Origin: CAYRGQ01 sp964444885
GTDB lineage: Bacteria > Bacteroidota > Bacteroidia > Sphingobacteriales > Sphingobacteriaceae
Assembly (NCBI GenBank): GCA_964444885.1
Contig: CAYUIZ010000149.1
Span: 1-6,496, forward strand
Reading direction: 5' to 3'
Length of the DNA: 6,496 bases
Under the pieces are notes generated by a model. It was given only the letters and a program-made list of their open reading frames with translations. It had not been told where the DNA came from and searched no databases. A program made the translations under genes and the position numbers. Numbering within the stretch: the first letter of the stretch is position 1; every line of letters starts with the position of its first letter. Positions 1-5,691 of the stretch are shown piece after piece.

Positions 1-19
1 AAAATCGTAAATATTAAAT

Positions 20-397
20 ATGGCAAGGATTGCAGGTATAGATTTACCAAAAAACAAAAGAGGGGAAATAGGCTTGACCTACATCTTCGGCATTGGGCGT
101 TCTACAGCCCAGCGTATCTTGGATAAAGCCGGGATTAGCTACGACGTGAAAGTACAGGACTGGGACGACGACCAGTTGGCAGCGATCCGTACGGTTATCA
201 ACGAAGAGATCAAGGTTGAGGGTTCGCTTCGTTCGGAGATTCAGTTGAACATCAAGCGCCTGATGGATATCGGTTGCTACCGGGGGCTACGCCACCGCAA
301 GCATTTGCCGGTACGGGGGCAACGTACGAAGAACAACTCCCGCACGCGCAAAGGCAAACGCAAGACCGTAGCAAACAAGAAAAAAGCAACTAAGTAG
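20..397 (+). CDS. rpsM: 30S ribosomal protein uS13 (S13)
   Basis: This encodes uS13, a 30S head protein that contacts 16S rRNA and takes part in the bridges to the 50S subunit and in contacts with P-site tRNA. The 125-residue product has the usual family length. It opens with MARIAGIDLP, has a helix-two-turn-helix region around residues 14-50 (GLTYIFGIGRSTAQ), and carries the diagnostic GCYRGLRHRKHLPVRGQRT block at about residues 85-103, followed by a lysine/arginine-rich tail that in the family reaches towards the tRNA. The ATG at 20 is the family start. The leader is AT-rich (aaatattaaat) with no Shine-Dalgarno sequence, as is common in Bacteroidota. It is the first alpha-operon gene in the window; upstream partners such as rpmJ and infA would lie off the left edge. 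The TAG stop is followed directly by an in-frame TAA. Confidence 0.98.
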   Translation: MARIAGIDLPKNKRGEIGLTYIFGIGRSTAQRILDKAGISYDVKVQDWDDDQLAAIRTVINEEIKVEGSLRSEIQLNIKRLMDIGCYRGLRHRKHLPVRGQRTKNNSRTRKGKRKTVANKKKATK

Positions 398-404
398 TAA
401 GTAG
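391..404 (+). repeat. Two-copy heptamer TAAGTAG across the rpsM stop
   Basis: TAAGTAG occurs twice head to tail (391-397 and 398-404). The first copy contains the last lysine codon and TAG stop of rpsM, and the second copy supplies an immediately following in-frame TAA. A small slippage duplication is the simplest explanation. Two copies of a 7-mer may also be chance. Confidence 0.5.
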
Positions 405-408
405 GTTT

Positions 409-503
409 GCGTATTACGATCTGCGATGCAAGACTGAGTGTTTTCCAGTTTGATAATAAGCAATTAAGGTGGAGAGTAGAAAAGAACGAACGTCTCAATA
501 CGC
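409..503. repeat. Short inverted repeat within the rpsM-rpsK spacer
   Basis: GCGTATT at 409-415 is the exact reverse complement of AATACGC at 497-503, with 81 bp between the arms. The left side also holds GACTGAGTG (431-439), which loosely resembles the complement of the CTCAATACT repeats at the right side. The 143-bp spacer may therefore be a decayed interspersed repeat element with complementary ends. A 7-bp arm pair is weak evidence on its own. Confidence 0.3.
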
Positions 504-506
504 AGT

Positions 507-530
507 ACTCAATACTCAATACTCAATACT
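507..530 (+). repeat. Tandem heptamer (ACTCAAT)x3 plus partial, upstream of rpsK
   Basis: Three perfect copies of ACTCAAT lie at 507-513, 514-520 and 521-527, followed by a partial ACT at 528-530. A further CTCAATAC precedes the array at 494-501. The array ends 10 nt before the rpsK start codon. The stretch 506-532 contains no G, so the transcript here should be largely unstructured. This may help start-codon access in an organism that makes little use of Shine-Dalgarno pairing, although that role is inference. The array could also change length by replication slippage. Confidence 0.85.
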
Positions 531-540
531 AAGATAAAAA

Positions 541-930
541 ATGGCTAAGAATAAAAAAGCGACCAAAAAACGCATTGTAACTATTGAACCCGTTGGTCAA
601 GCACATATCAGTGCGACGTTTAACAATATCATCGTTACGCTGACGAACAACCAAGGACAGACCATTTCATGGTCTAGCGCGGGCAAAATGGGTTTCAAGG
701 GATCGAAGAAAAACACGCCGTACGCCGCTTCGCAGGCTGCCGCTGACTGTGGCAAGACTGCGCATGACCTCGGCCTGCGCAAGGTGGAAGTGTTCGTTAA
801 AGGACCGGGTTCAGGACGTGAGTCTGCAATCCGCACGCTGCAAAACTCCGGTATCGAAGTGTTGTCGATCCGCGACATCACGCCGTTGCCACACAACGGA
901 TGCCGCCCTCCGAAACGCAGAAGAGTATAA
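541..930 (+). CDS. rpsK: 30S ribosomal protein uS11 (S11)
   Basis: This encodes uS11, a 30S platform protein that binds 16S rRNA near the mRNA exit path. Its 129 residues match the E. coli protein in length. Family signatures are the core NNIIVTLTNNQGQTISWSSAG (about residues 28-48), the KGPGSGRE motif (about 87-94) and the C-terminal PHNGCRPPKRRRV. Asn119 followed by Gly is the site that in E. coli uS11 is converted to isoaspartate, so the modification is plausible here, though not visible in DNA. The N-terminus is lysine-rich (MAKNKKATKK). The start at 541 follows an A-rich leader (aagataaaaa) without a Shine-Dalgarno. It is separated from rpsM by an unusually wide 143-bp spacer with tandem repeats, and from rpsD by 66 bp. 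Confidence 0.98.
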   Translation: MAKNKKATKKRIVTIEPVGQAHISATFNNIIVTLTNNQGQTISWSSAGKMGFKGSKKNTPYAASQAAADCGKTAHDLGLRKVEVFVKGPGSGRESAIRTLQNSGIEVLSIRDITPLPHNGCRPPKRRRV

Positions 931-996
931 GTACAATTTTTTAAAGCTAAGATTCTCCGGAAAATAGACCGGCAGATACTTTAATCCAATCAAATA

Positions 997-1605
997 ATGG
1001 CAAGATATACTGGACCTAAGTCCAAAATCGCACGCAAATTCCGGGAGCCTATTTTTGGTCCCGACAAAGCACTGGATCGCAAAAACTACCCCCCGGGACA
1101 GCACGGACCCTCACGGCGTCGCGGGAAGCAATCCGAATATGCTATACAGTTGCTTGAGAAGCAAAAAGCAAAATATACCTACGGCGTTCTTGAGCGTCAG
1201 TTTGCCAACCTTTTTGACCGTGCATCGGCCAAAGTAGGTATCACCGGCGAGAACTTCCTGCAAATGCTCGAAGCCCGCTTGGACAACACCGTTTACCGGT
1301 TGGGTATTGCGCCGACACGCGCTGCAGCCCGCCAATTGGTAGGCCACAAGCACATCACCGTCAACGGCAACGTAGTGAACATCCCTTCTTACTCACTGCG
1401 CCCTGGCGATATCGTTGCCGTACGTGAGCGTTCCAAAGCGTTGGAAGCGGTAACCGTATCGGTAGCAGGCCGCAAAATAAACAAGTTTAGCTGGCTGGAA
1501 TGGGACGCCAACGAATTGACTGGAAAGTTTCTCAACTTTCCTGAGCGTACGGAGATTCCTGAAAACATTCGGGAAAACCTCATCGTCGAGTTGTACTCCA
1601 AGTAA
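997..1605 (+). CDS. rpsD: 30S ribosomal protein uS4 (S4)
   Basis: This encodes uS4, a primary 16S rRNA-binding protein that nucleates assembly of the 30S body and lines the mRNA entry channel. The 202 residues fit the family. The N-terminal domain carries NYPPGQHG (30-37) and GVLERQF (63-69). The S4 RNA-binding domain runs from about residue 92 to 155, with the core LGIAPTRAAARQLVGHKHI and VNGNVVNIPSY. The C-terminus ends ENLIVELYSK, as in many bacterial S4 proteins. There is no cysteine anywhere, so this is the zinc-free form. In E. coli, S4 represses its own operon by binding the rpsM leader; only 19 bp of that leader is visible, so this cannot be judged. The leader (atccaatcaaata) has no Shine-Dalgarno sequence. 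Confidence 0.98.
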   Translation: MARYTGPKSKIARKFREPIFGPDKALDRKNYPPGQHGPSRRRGKQSEYAIQLLEKQKAKYTYGVLERQFANLFDRASAKVGITGENFLQMLEARLDNTVYRLGIAPTRAAARQLVGHKHITVNGNVVNIPSYSLRPGDIVAVRERSKALEAVTVSVAGRKINKFSWLEWDANELTGKFLNFPERTEIPENIRENLIVELYSK

Positions 1606-1619
1606 TCATTGACAGGATA

Positions 1620-1644
1620 AGCATCGGTCTTCAGGGCCGATGCT
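1620..1644 (+). promoter_or_regulatory. GC-rich hairpin between rpsD and rpoA
   Basis: GCATCGG (1621-1627) pairs perfectly with CCGATGC (1637-1643). An outer A-T pair (1620/1644) extends the stem, and an inner U-G plus C-G pair leaves a 5-nt loop (TTCAG). What follows is TATTGCTGTT, not a U-tract, so this is not a standard intrinsic terminator. It could be an RNase processing or stability element, a protein-binding site, or a weak attenuator that lowers rpoA expression relative to the ribosomal protein genes. The stem is seen directly; any function is inference. Confidence 0.5.
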
Positions 1645-1679
1645 ATTGCTGTTATACAAGAATAAATTTAACAACTTAA

Positions 1680-1685
1680 AAGGAA
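1680..1685 (+). promoter_or_regulatory. Shine-Dalgarno-like AAGGAA before rpoA
   Basis: The rpoA start is preceded by aaaaggaaataaATG, where the AGGA core sits about seven bases before the ATG. The other alpha-operon genes in the window have only A/T-rich leaders. Because Bacteroidota ribosomes make little use of Shine-Dalgarno pairing, functional weight is uncertain. Confidence 0.35.
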
Positions 1686-1689
1686 ATAA

Positions 1690-2682
1690 ATGGCAATCTT
1701 AGCATTTCAAAGACCGGATAAAGTGATCATGCAGAAGTCAACGGATTTCGATGGCACGTTTGAGTTTCGTCCATTGGAGCCCGGGTTTGGCGTCACCATT
1801 GGCAATGCTTTACGCCGCATTCTGTTGTCTTCGCTGGAAGGATACGCCATCACGTCTGTCCGTTTTTCAGGTGTGTCACACGAGTTTTCGACGATCAAAG
1901 GTGTCGTGGAAGACGTTACCGAGATCATTCTGAACCTCAAGCAGGTGCGCTTCAAAAAGACCGGTGAAATGGGCGATTCTGAAAAGATATTCGTCCTGAT
2001 CAACGGCCAAGACCAATTTACGGCCGGCGATATTACCAAGTTCTCGAATAACTTTGCCGTGTTGAACCCGGATATGGTTGTATTCAACATGGAAAGTACC
2101 GTTAGCCTGGAGGTTGAAATCACCGTGAACAAAGGCCGCGGATATATCAATGCCGAAGAAAATAAAGTTACTGACGGTCCCCTGGGCGTTATTGCGATCG
2201 ACTCGATCTTTACCCCAATCAAGAATGTCAAGTACACGATTGAAAACTATCGGGTAGAGCAAAAGACGGACTACGAGAAGTTGCTGCTGGATATCGCTAC
2301 CGACGGGTCTATCCATCCGGAAGACGCACTGAAGGAAGCTGCGAAAATCCTGATCCAGCACTTCATGTTGTTCTCTGATGAGAACATACTGTTGGAGTCG
2401 CAGGCCAAAGAGGAAACCAAAGTCGTAGACGAGGAAATCCTGCACATGCGCAAGGTGTTGAAAACCGAATTGGTTGATCTGGACCTGTCTGTGCGTGCAC
2501 TGAACTGCTTGAAGGCAGCGGATATTCGCACCCTGGCCGAACTGGTCACGTACGATGTTGCCGACATGCTTAAGTTCCGGAACTTCGGTAAGAAGTCACT
2601 CACGGAAATACAAGAACTGGTCAAGTCCAAAGGTCTTTCTTTCGGGATGAACCTGGCCAAATTCAAACTGGACGAAGAATAA
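1690..2682 (+). CDS. rpoA: DNA-directed RNA polymerase subunit alpha
   Basis: This encodes the alpha subunit, whose dimer nucleates RNA polymerase assembly and whose C-terminal domain contacts promoter UP elements and activators. The length of 330 residues is normal. The N-terminal assembly domain contains the conserved block EPGFGVTIGNALRRILLSS (30-48). It is followed by the insert domain, including LNPDMVVF (125-132) and NKGRGY (147-152). A linker near 235-258 leads to the C-terminal domain (about 262-325), with VRALNCLKAADI and FGKKSLTEI. Arg269, Asn272, Gly300, Lys302 and Ser303 align with E. coli Arg265, Asn268, Gly296, Lys298 and Ser299, so the DNA-binding surface is retained. The start at 1690 follows a Shine-Dalgarno-like AAGGAA. 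A hairpin lies in the 84-bp gap upstream. Confidence 0.98.
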   Translation: MAILAFQRPDKVIMQKSTDFDGTFEFRPLEPGFGVTIGNALRRILLSSLEGYAITSVRFSGVSHEFSTIKGVVEDVTEIILNLKQVRFKKTGEMGDSEKIFVLINGQDQFTAGDITKFSNNFAVLNPDMVVFNMESTVSLEVEITVNKGRGYINAEENKVTDGPLGVIAIDSIFTPIKNVKYTIENYRVEQKTDYEKLLLDIATDGSIHPEDALKEAAKILIQHFMLFSDENILLESQAKEETKVVDEEILHMRKVLKTELVDLDLSVRALNCLKAADIRTLAELVTYDVADMLKFRNFGKKSLTEIQELVKSKGLSFGMNLAKFKLDEE

Positions 2683-2788
2683 CACAACAAATTAGCGACC
2701 CGAGGCATAATTCCTCTGAGGATACACAATGGCTTATCAGCGCTGTTGGTCCTGAAAAGAACGGTATGTCGCGGTAATTAAAAACAAA
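2683..2788 (+). other. rpoA-rplQ spacer, no gene found
   Basis: This 106-bp gap is longer than usual inside an alpha operon. It contains a weak possible stem (GAGG at 2702-2705 with CCTC at 2713-2716) and an ATG at 2729 opening only an 8-codon frame. It has no U-tract and no clear Bacteroidota promoter (TAnnTTTG). The last bases before rplQ (aattaaaaacaaa) are A-rich, like the leaders of the neighbouring genes. I see no supported function. Confidence 0.5.
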
Positions 2789-3394
2789 ATGAGACACGGT
2801 AAAAAATTCAATCACTTAGGCCGTACGGATGCGCACCGCGCTGCGATGCTTTCCAACATGGCTTCGTCGCTTATCAAACACAAGCGCATCACGACTACAT
2901 TGGCGAAAGCGAAAGCGTTGCGCAAGTATGTGGAGCCGATCATCACCAAGTCTAAGAACGACACGACGCACTCGCGCCGCGTGGTATTTAGCTACTTGAA
3001 AGACAAAGAGACGGTTTCTATCCTCTTTCGGGAGATTTCGGAAAAAGTGGCTAACCGCCCTGGCGGTTACACACGGATTATCAAATTGGAAAACCGTCTG
3101 GGCGATAACGCCGAGATGGCTTTTATCGAGTTGGTAGACTACAACGAGGTGTACACCAAAGGTGCGCCAACTGAGAAAAAAGCTACCCGACGACGCGGAC
3201 GTAAGAAGTCCGGCGATGCGGCCCCTGTTGCGGCTAGCGCCGAAGAAACGACTCAGGAGGCAGCGGCTGTCGAAGCAGCGGAAGAGGCACCCGCGCAAGC
3301 GGAGCCCGCAGTAGAAGAAGCAGCACCGGCTGAGGAGGCAAGTCAAGAAACGGACGAAGCTCCCGCCACGGAAGAGCCGAAGAAAGAAGGCTAG
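2789..3394 (+). CDS. rplQ: 50S ribosomal protein bL17 with acidic C-terminal tail
   Basis: This encodes bL17, a 50S protein located near the polypeptide exit on the solvent side. The first 120 or so residues are the family core: MRHGKKFNHLGRTDAHRAAM at the start, then SLIKHKRITTTLAKAKALRKYVEP, RRVVFSYL and ENRLGDNAEMAFIEL. The protein then continues through a basic linker (about 130-140, ATRRRGRKK) into a 60-residue tail (142-201) with about 20 Ala and 16 Glu, presumably disordered. E. coli L17 has only 127 residues. Extended L17 tails occur in Bacteroidota, so this is probably a lineage feature rather than a fusion, but its role is unknown. The gene ends the alpha operon, with a strong terminator beginning 23 bp after its stop. 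Confidence 0.97.
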   Translation: MRHGKKFNHLGRTDAHRAAMLSNMASSLIKHKRITTTLAKAKALRKYVEPIITKSKNDTTHSRRVVFSYLKDKETVSILFREISEKVANRPGGYTRIIKLENRLGDNAEMAFIELVDYNEVYTKGAPTEKKATRRRGRKKSGDAAPVAASAEETTQEAAAVEAAEEAPAQAEPAVEEAAPAEEASQETDEAPATEEPKKEG

Positions 3395-3417
3395 GCATTC
3401 ATAGCTTACTTATACAG

Positions 3418-3452
3418 AGACCCGTTTTTTGGATTCAAAAAACGGGTTTTTT
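3418..3452 (+). terminator. Strong intrinsic terminator after rplQ
   Basis: CCCGTTTTTT (3421-3430) is the perfect reverse complement of AAAAAACGGG (3437-3446). An inner G-C pair (3431/3436) closes a GATT tetraloop, and outer pairs A3420-T3447, G3419-T3448 (wobble) and A3418-T3449 extend the stem. A six-base T-run (3447-3452) follows the CGGG arm. This is a textbook Rho-independent terminator and separates the alpha operon from the arginine genes. Confidence 0.92.
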
Positions 3453-3471
3453 ATTGTACTTTGGTGCCGTT

Positions 3472-3505
3472 TTGATGCCTGCGGACGAATTAGTTACTAT
3501 ATTTA
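3472..3505 (+). promoter_or_regulatory. Possible Bacteroidota-type promoter for argD
   Basis: Bacteroidota promoters have a -7 element TAnnTTTG and a -33 TTG. Between the terminator and argD, TATATTTA (3498-3505) matches the -7 element at all but the last base. A TTG at 3472-3474 lies 23 bp upstream, near the long end of the accepted spacing. It would start transcription about 16 nt before the argD ATG. A second partial match, TACTTTG (3457-3463), is one base too short. A promoter is expected here because a terminator precedes the cluster, but the exact site is uncertain. Confidence 0.3.
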
Positions 3506-3527
3506 CAAGGCAATATCAGCAAGAAAA

Positions 3528-4685
3528 ATGAAACCATTTGACGTATATCCCCTCCATCCCATTGCCATCACCAAGGCGCAGGGGAGCCGGGTGTGGGACG
3601 ACCAAGGAAACGAGTACTTGGATTTATATGGCGGCCATGCCGTCATCGCTATTGGCCATACCCATCCACATTATGTAAAACGTATCACGGATCAGCTGAA
3701 CCAAATCGGGTTCTATTCCAATTCCGTGGAGATACCTGGCCAGCGCCAGCTTGCCACGTTGCTTGGCGAAGTCACGGGCCGGCCTGACTACCAGTTGTTT
3801 TTGTGCAATTCGGGTGCTGAAGCAAACGAGAACGCATTTAAGCTGGCGTCCTTTCATAACGGCCGAAAACGATTGATCGCGTTTAAAGGCGCATTCCATG
3901 GGCGGACCTCGCTGGCGGTGTCCGCTACGGACAACCCGAAGATCATAGCGCCGGTCAACCAAACGGACAACGTGACCTTTCTGCCCTTCAACGATGTAGA
4001 AGCCCTCGAAGCGGCGTTCGCATCCTATGGCGAGGAGGTCTCAGCCGTCATCGTTGAAGGTATTCAAGGCGTGGGCGGCATCCGAGTGGCCTCCGATGCG
4101 TTTCTAGCCAAGATTCGGGCGCTTACCACCCAATACGGGGCGGTGTTCATCGCCGACTCCGTGCAGTGCGGCTACGGACGCAGCGGTCGGTTTTTTTCCC
4201 ATGATCACAGCGGCGTGGATGCCGACATCTACAGCATGGCCAAAGGCATGGGCAATGGTTTCCCCATTGGGGCTATCGCCATCTCCCCAGCGCTGGCGCC
4301 GTGGCACGGCATGCTCGGAACGACCTTTGGCGGCAACCACCTAGCATGTGCCGCGGCATTGGCGGTCTTGGAGGTAATGCAGGACGAAGCCCTGATCGAC
4401 AACGCCGCATCCCTGGGCGACTACTTGATTTCGGAATTGGAAGGTATGGACCACATTACGGAAGTGCGTGGCCGGGGCCTGATGATCGGTATTGACTTGC
4501 CGGCCGAATTTGCACCCGTTAAGAAAGAACTGCTGACCGAAAACCGGATTTTCACCGGCGAGGCGAAGCCCAATGTGATACGTCTGTTGCCCGCGCTCAA
4601 CCTGACCCAGGCGGACGCCGACCGGTTCTTGCAAGCGCTTGACGAACGCATCAAGGCGGTCGCCCGTGTCGGCGTATCCCATTGA
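3528..4685 (+). CDS. argD: N-acetyl/N-succinylornithine aminotransferase (class III PLP)
   Basis: This is a PLP-dependent class III aminotransferase that converts N-acylglutamate semialdehyde plus glutamate to N-acylornithine and 2-oxoglutarate in arginine synthesis. The 385 residues fit ArgD. Visible motifs are GHAVIAIGHTHP (36-47), NSGAEANE for PLP phosphate binding (94-101), FHGRT (123-127, with the substrate-binding Arg126), IVEGIQGVGG (175-184), Asp210, which should contact the pyridine nitrogen, the Schiff-base Lys239 in MAKGMGNG, TTFGGN (265-270) and Arg352 in IRLLPAL. The usual Asp-Glu pair in the class III signature reads Asp210-Ser211 here. The ATG at 3528 gives the expected family N-terminus; an upstream in-frame TTG lies inside the terminator. 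The product is placed in ArgD rather than a catabolic ornithine or GABA transaminase mainly by its neighbours. A gap of 29 bp leads to argF'. Confidence 0.9.
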   Translation: MKPFDVYPLHPIAITKAQGSRVWDDQGNEYLDLYGGHAVIAIGHTHPHYVKRITDQLNQIGFYSNSVEIPGQRQLATLLGEVTGRPDYQLFLCNSGAEANENAFKLASFHNGRKRLIAFKGAFHGRTSLAVSATDNPKIIAPVNQTDNVTFLPFNDVEALEAAFASYGEEVSAVIVEGIQGVGGIRVASDAFLAKIRALTTQYGAVFIADSVQCGYGRSGRFFSHDHSGVDADIYSMAKGMGNGFPIGAIAISPALAPWHGMLGTTFGGNHLACAAALAVLEVMQDEALIDNAASLGDYLISELEGMDHITEVRGRGLMIGIDLPAEFAPVKKELLTENRIFTGEAKPNVIRLLPALNLTQADADRFLQALDERIKAVARVGVSH

Positions 4686-4714
4686 AACAACGAATAAACC
4701 ACAAATACAAACAA

Positions 4715-5686
4715 ATGAAACGTTTTTTTTCCGCAGCCGATGTCGATAACCTCCAGGAGCTCGTTGACGAAGCACTGGCGCTCAAGGCTGCACCCTATAC
4801 GCACAAGCAACTGGGCGAAAACAAAACGCTGGGCTTGGTTTTTCTCAACCCGAGCCTGCGTACGCGGCTGAGCACGCAGAAAGCGGCCATGAACCTGGGC
4901 ATGAATGTCATGGTCATGAATATGGATAAGGATGGTTGGGCGCTGGAGACCCGCGACGGGGTGAGAATGGACGGTACGACGGTCGAGCATATCCGCGAGG
5001 CAGCGGCCGTGATGGGCCAGTATTGCGATATACTGGGTATTCGCTCCTTCCCGAAGCTACAAGACCGCGACGAGGATTACAGCGAGGACCTGTTCAACAA
5101 GTTTATCCAGTATTGCGGCGTGCCCGTGGTTTCGCTGGAAAGTGCAACACGGCACCCCCTGCAGAGCCTGACCGACTTGGTCACCATCGCTGAGCATAAG
5201 ACAAAGCCCAAGCCCAAAGTCGTATTGGCGTGGGCTCCGCATATCAAGGCGTTGCCGCAGGCCGTCCCCAACTCCTTTGCCGAATGGATGGCCAAAGCGC
5301 AGGCCCAAGGCCTGGTCGACTTTACCATTGCGCATCCCCAAGGTTATGAATTGGCACCCGAATTTACCGAAGGCGTCACCGTCACGAACGACCTGGACGA
5401 AGGCCTGAGCGATGCTGATTTTGTGTATGTCAAGAACTGGTCGGGTTACACCGATTATGGCAACGTGACACCGGTTAATGAGCCTTGGATGCTTGATGTG
5501 GCACGGCTGGAGCAAACCAACGGAGCCAAGGTCATGCATTGCCTGCCGGTGCGCCGGGATTTGGAGCTGTCTTCCGAAATACTGGACAGCGCGCATTCAA
5601 TCGTTGTGCAGGAGGCGGCTAACCGGCTGTGGGCGGCCCAGGCCGTACTGAAACGCATGCTTGAAGCGCAGGGAAAGGAGCAGTAG
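4715..5686 (+). CDS. argF': N-acetyl/N-succinylornithine carbamoyltransferase
   Basis: This cytosolic enzyme transfers the carbamoyl group of carbamoyl phosphate to an N-acylated ornithine, giving N-acylcitrulline, in place of the usual ornithine transcarbamylase. The 323-residue product has the carbamoyl-phosphate motifs SLRTR (47-51), HPLQ (147-150) and HCLPVRR (275-281). The proline-rich loop WAPHIKALPQAVPNSF (173-188) is the mark of the acetyl/succinylornithine branch and is absent from classical ArgF. The closest protein I can recall is Bacteroides fragilis ArgF', which uses succinylornithine and lines up without gaps over the first 90 residues. At the specificity position (Pro90 in that enzyme, Glu92 in Xanthomonas acetylornithine transcarbamylase) this protein has Val90 in MDGTTVEHIREA, so the acyl group cannot be assigned. 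The ATG at 4715 matches the family start; an in-frame TTG at 4682 overlapping the argD stop is less likely. argB starts 5 bp downstream. Confidence 0.92.
   Translation: MKRFFSAADVDNLQELVDEALALKAAPYTHKQLGENKTLGLVFLNPSLRTRLSTQKAAMNLGMNVMVMNMDKDGWALETRDGVRMDGTTVEHIREAAAVMGQYCDILGIRSFPKLQDRDEDYSEDLFNKFIQYCGVPVVSLESATRHPLQSLTDLVTIAEHKTKPKPKVVLAWAPHIKALPQAVPNSFAEWMAKAQAQGLVDFTIAHPQGYELAPEFTEGVTVTNDLDEGLSDADFVYVKNWSGYTDYGNVTPVNEPWMLDVARLEQTNGAKVMHCLPVRRDLELSSEILDSAHSIVVQEAANRLWAAQAVLKRMLEAQGKEQ
5674..5680 (+). promoter_or_regulatory. Shine-Dalgarno-like AAAGGAG before argB
   Basis: AAAGGAG lies inside the last codons of argF' (encoding Gly-Lys-Glu) and ends 11 nt before the argB ATG. It is the best anti-Shine-Dalgarno match among the gene starts of this window. 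With only 5 bp between the genes it could support independent or coupled initiation of argB. The slightly long spacing and the coding overlap leave chance as an alternative. Confidence 0.4.
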
Positions 5687-5691
5687 CCGAT

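Noticed and set aside
749..967. Second-frame open frame running out of rpsK into the rpsD gap
   Set aside because: It overlaps rpsK in another frame, and its composition is that of a shifted ribosomal gene.
931..996. Possible hairpin from CCGG at 957-960 and 970-973
   Set aside because: The stem is only four base pairs, each arm is itself palindromic, and no U-tract follows.
1707..2445. Long antisense open frames opposite rpoA
   Set aside because: They lie fully within rpoA on the other strand, show no recognisable protein features, and are explained by the codon bias of the real gene.
2729..2755. Leader-peptide-like frame in the rpoA-rplQ gap (MAYQRCWS)
   Set aside because: It has only eight codons, no runs of one amino acid, and no attenuator structure.
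2816..3346. Antisense open frame opposite rplQ, Cys/Arg/Leu-rich
   Set aside because: It is the mirror of the Ala/Glu-rich tail and Lys/Arg-rich core, with no independent support.
3457..3463. TACTTTG as the main argD promoter -7 element
   Set aside because: It is one base short of TAnnTTTG, and the nearest upstream TTG is 25 bp away inside the terminator stem. It is kept only as an alternative to the site at 3498-3505.
3429..3527. In-frame TTG extension of argD by 33 residues
   Set aside because: The TTG lies inside the rplQ terminator stem, and the added sequence is unlike any ArgD N-terminus. The ATG at 3528 gives the family start.
4682..4714. In-frame TTG extension of argF' by 11 residues, overlapping the argD stop
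   Set aside because: MKRFFSAADV from the ATG at 4715 matches the start of B. fragilis ArgF'; the extra basic residues have no counterpart.
4421..4990. Antisense open frame spanning the argD-argF' junction
   Set aside because: It is entirely opposite two well-supported genes and has no recognisable domain.
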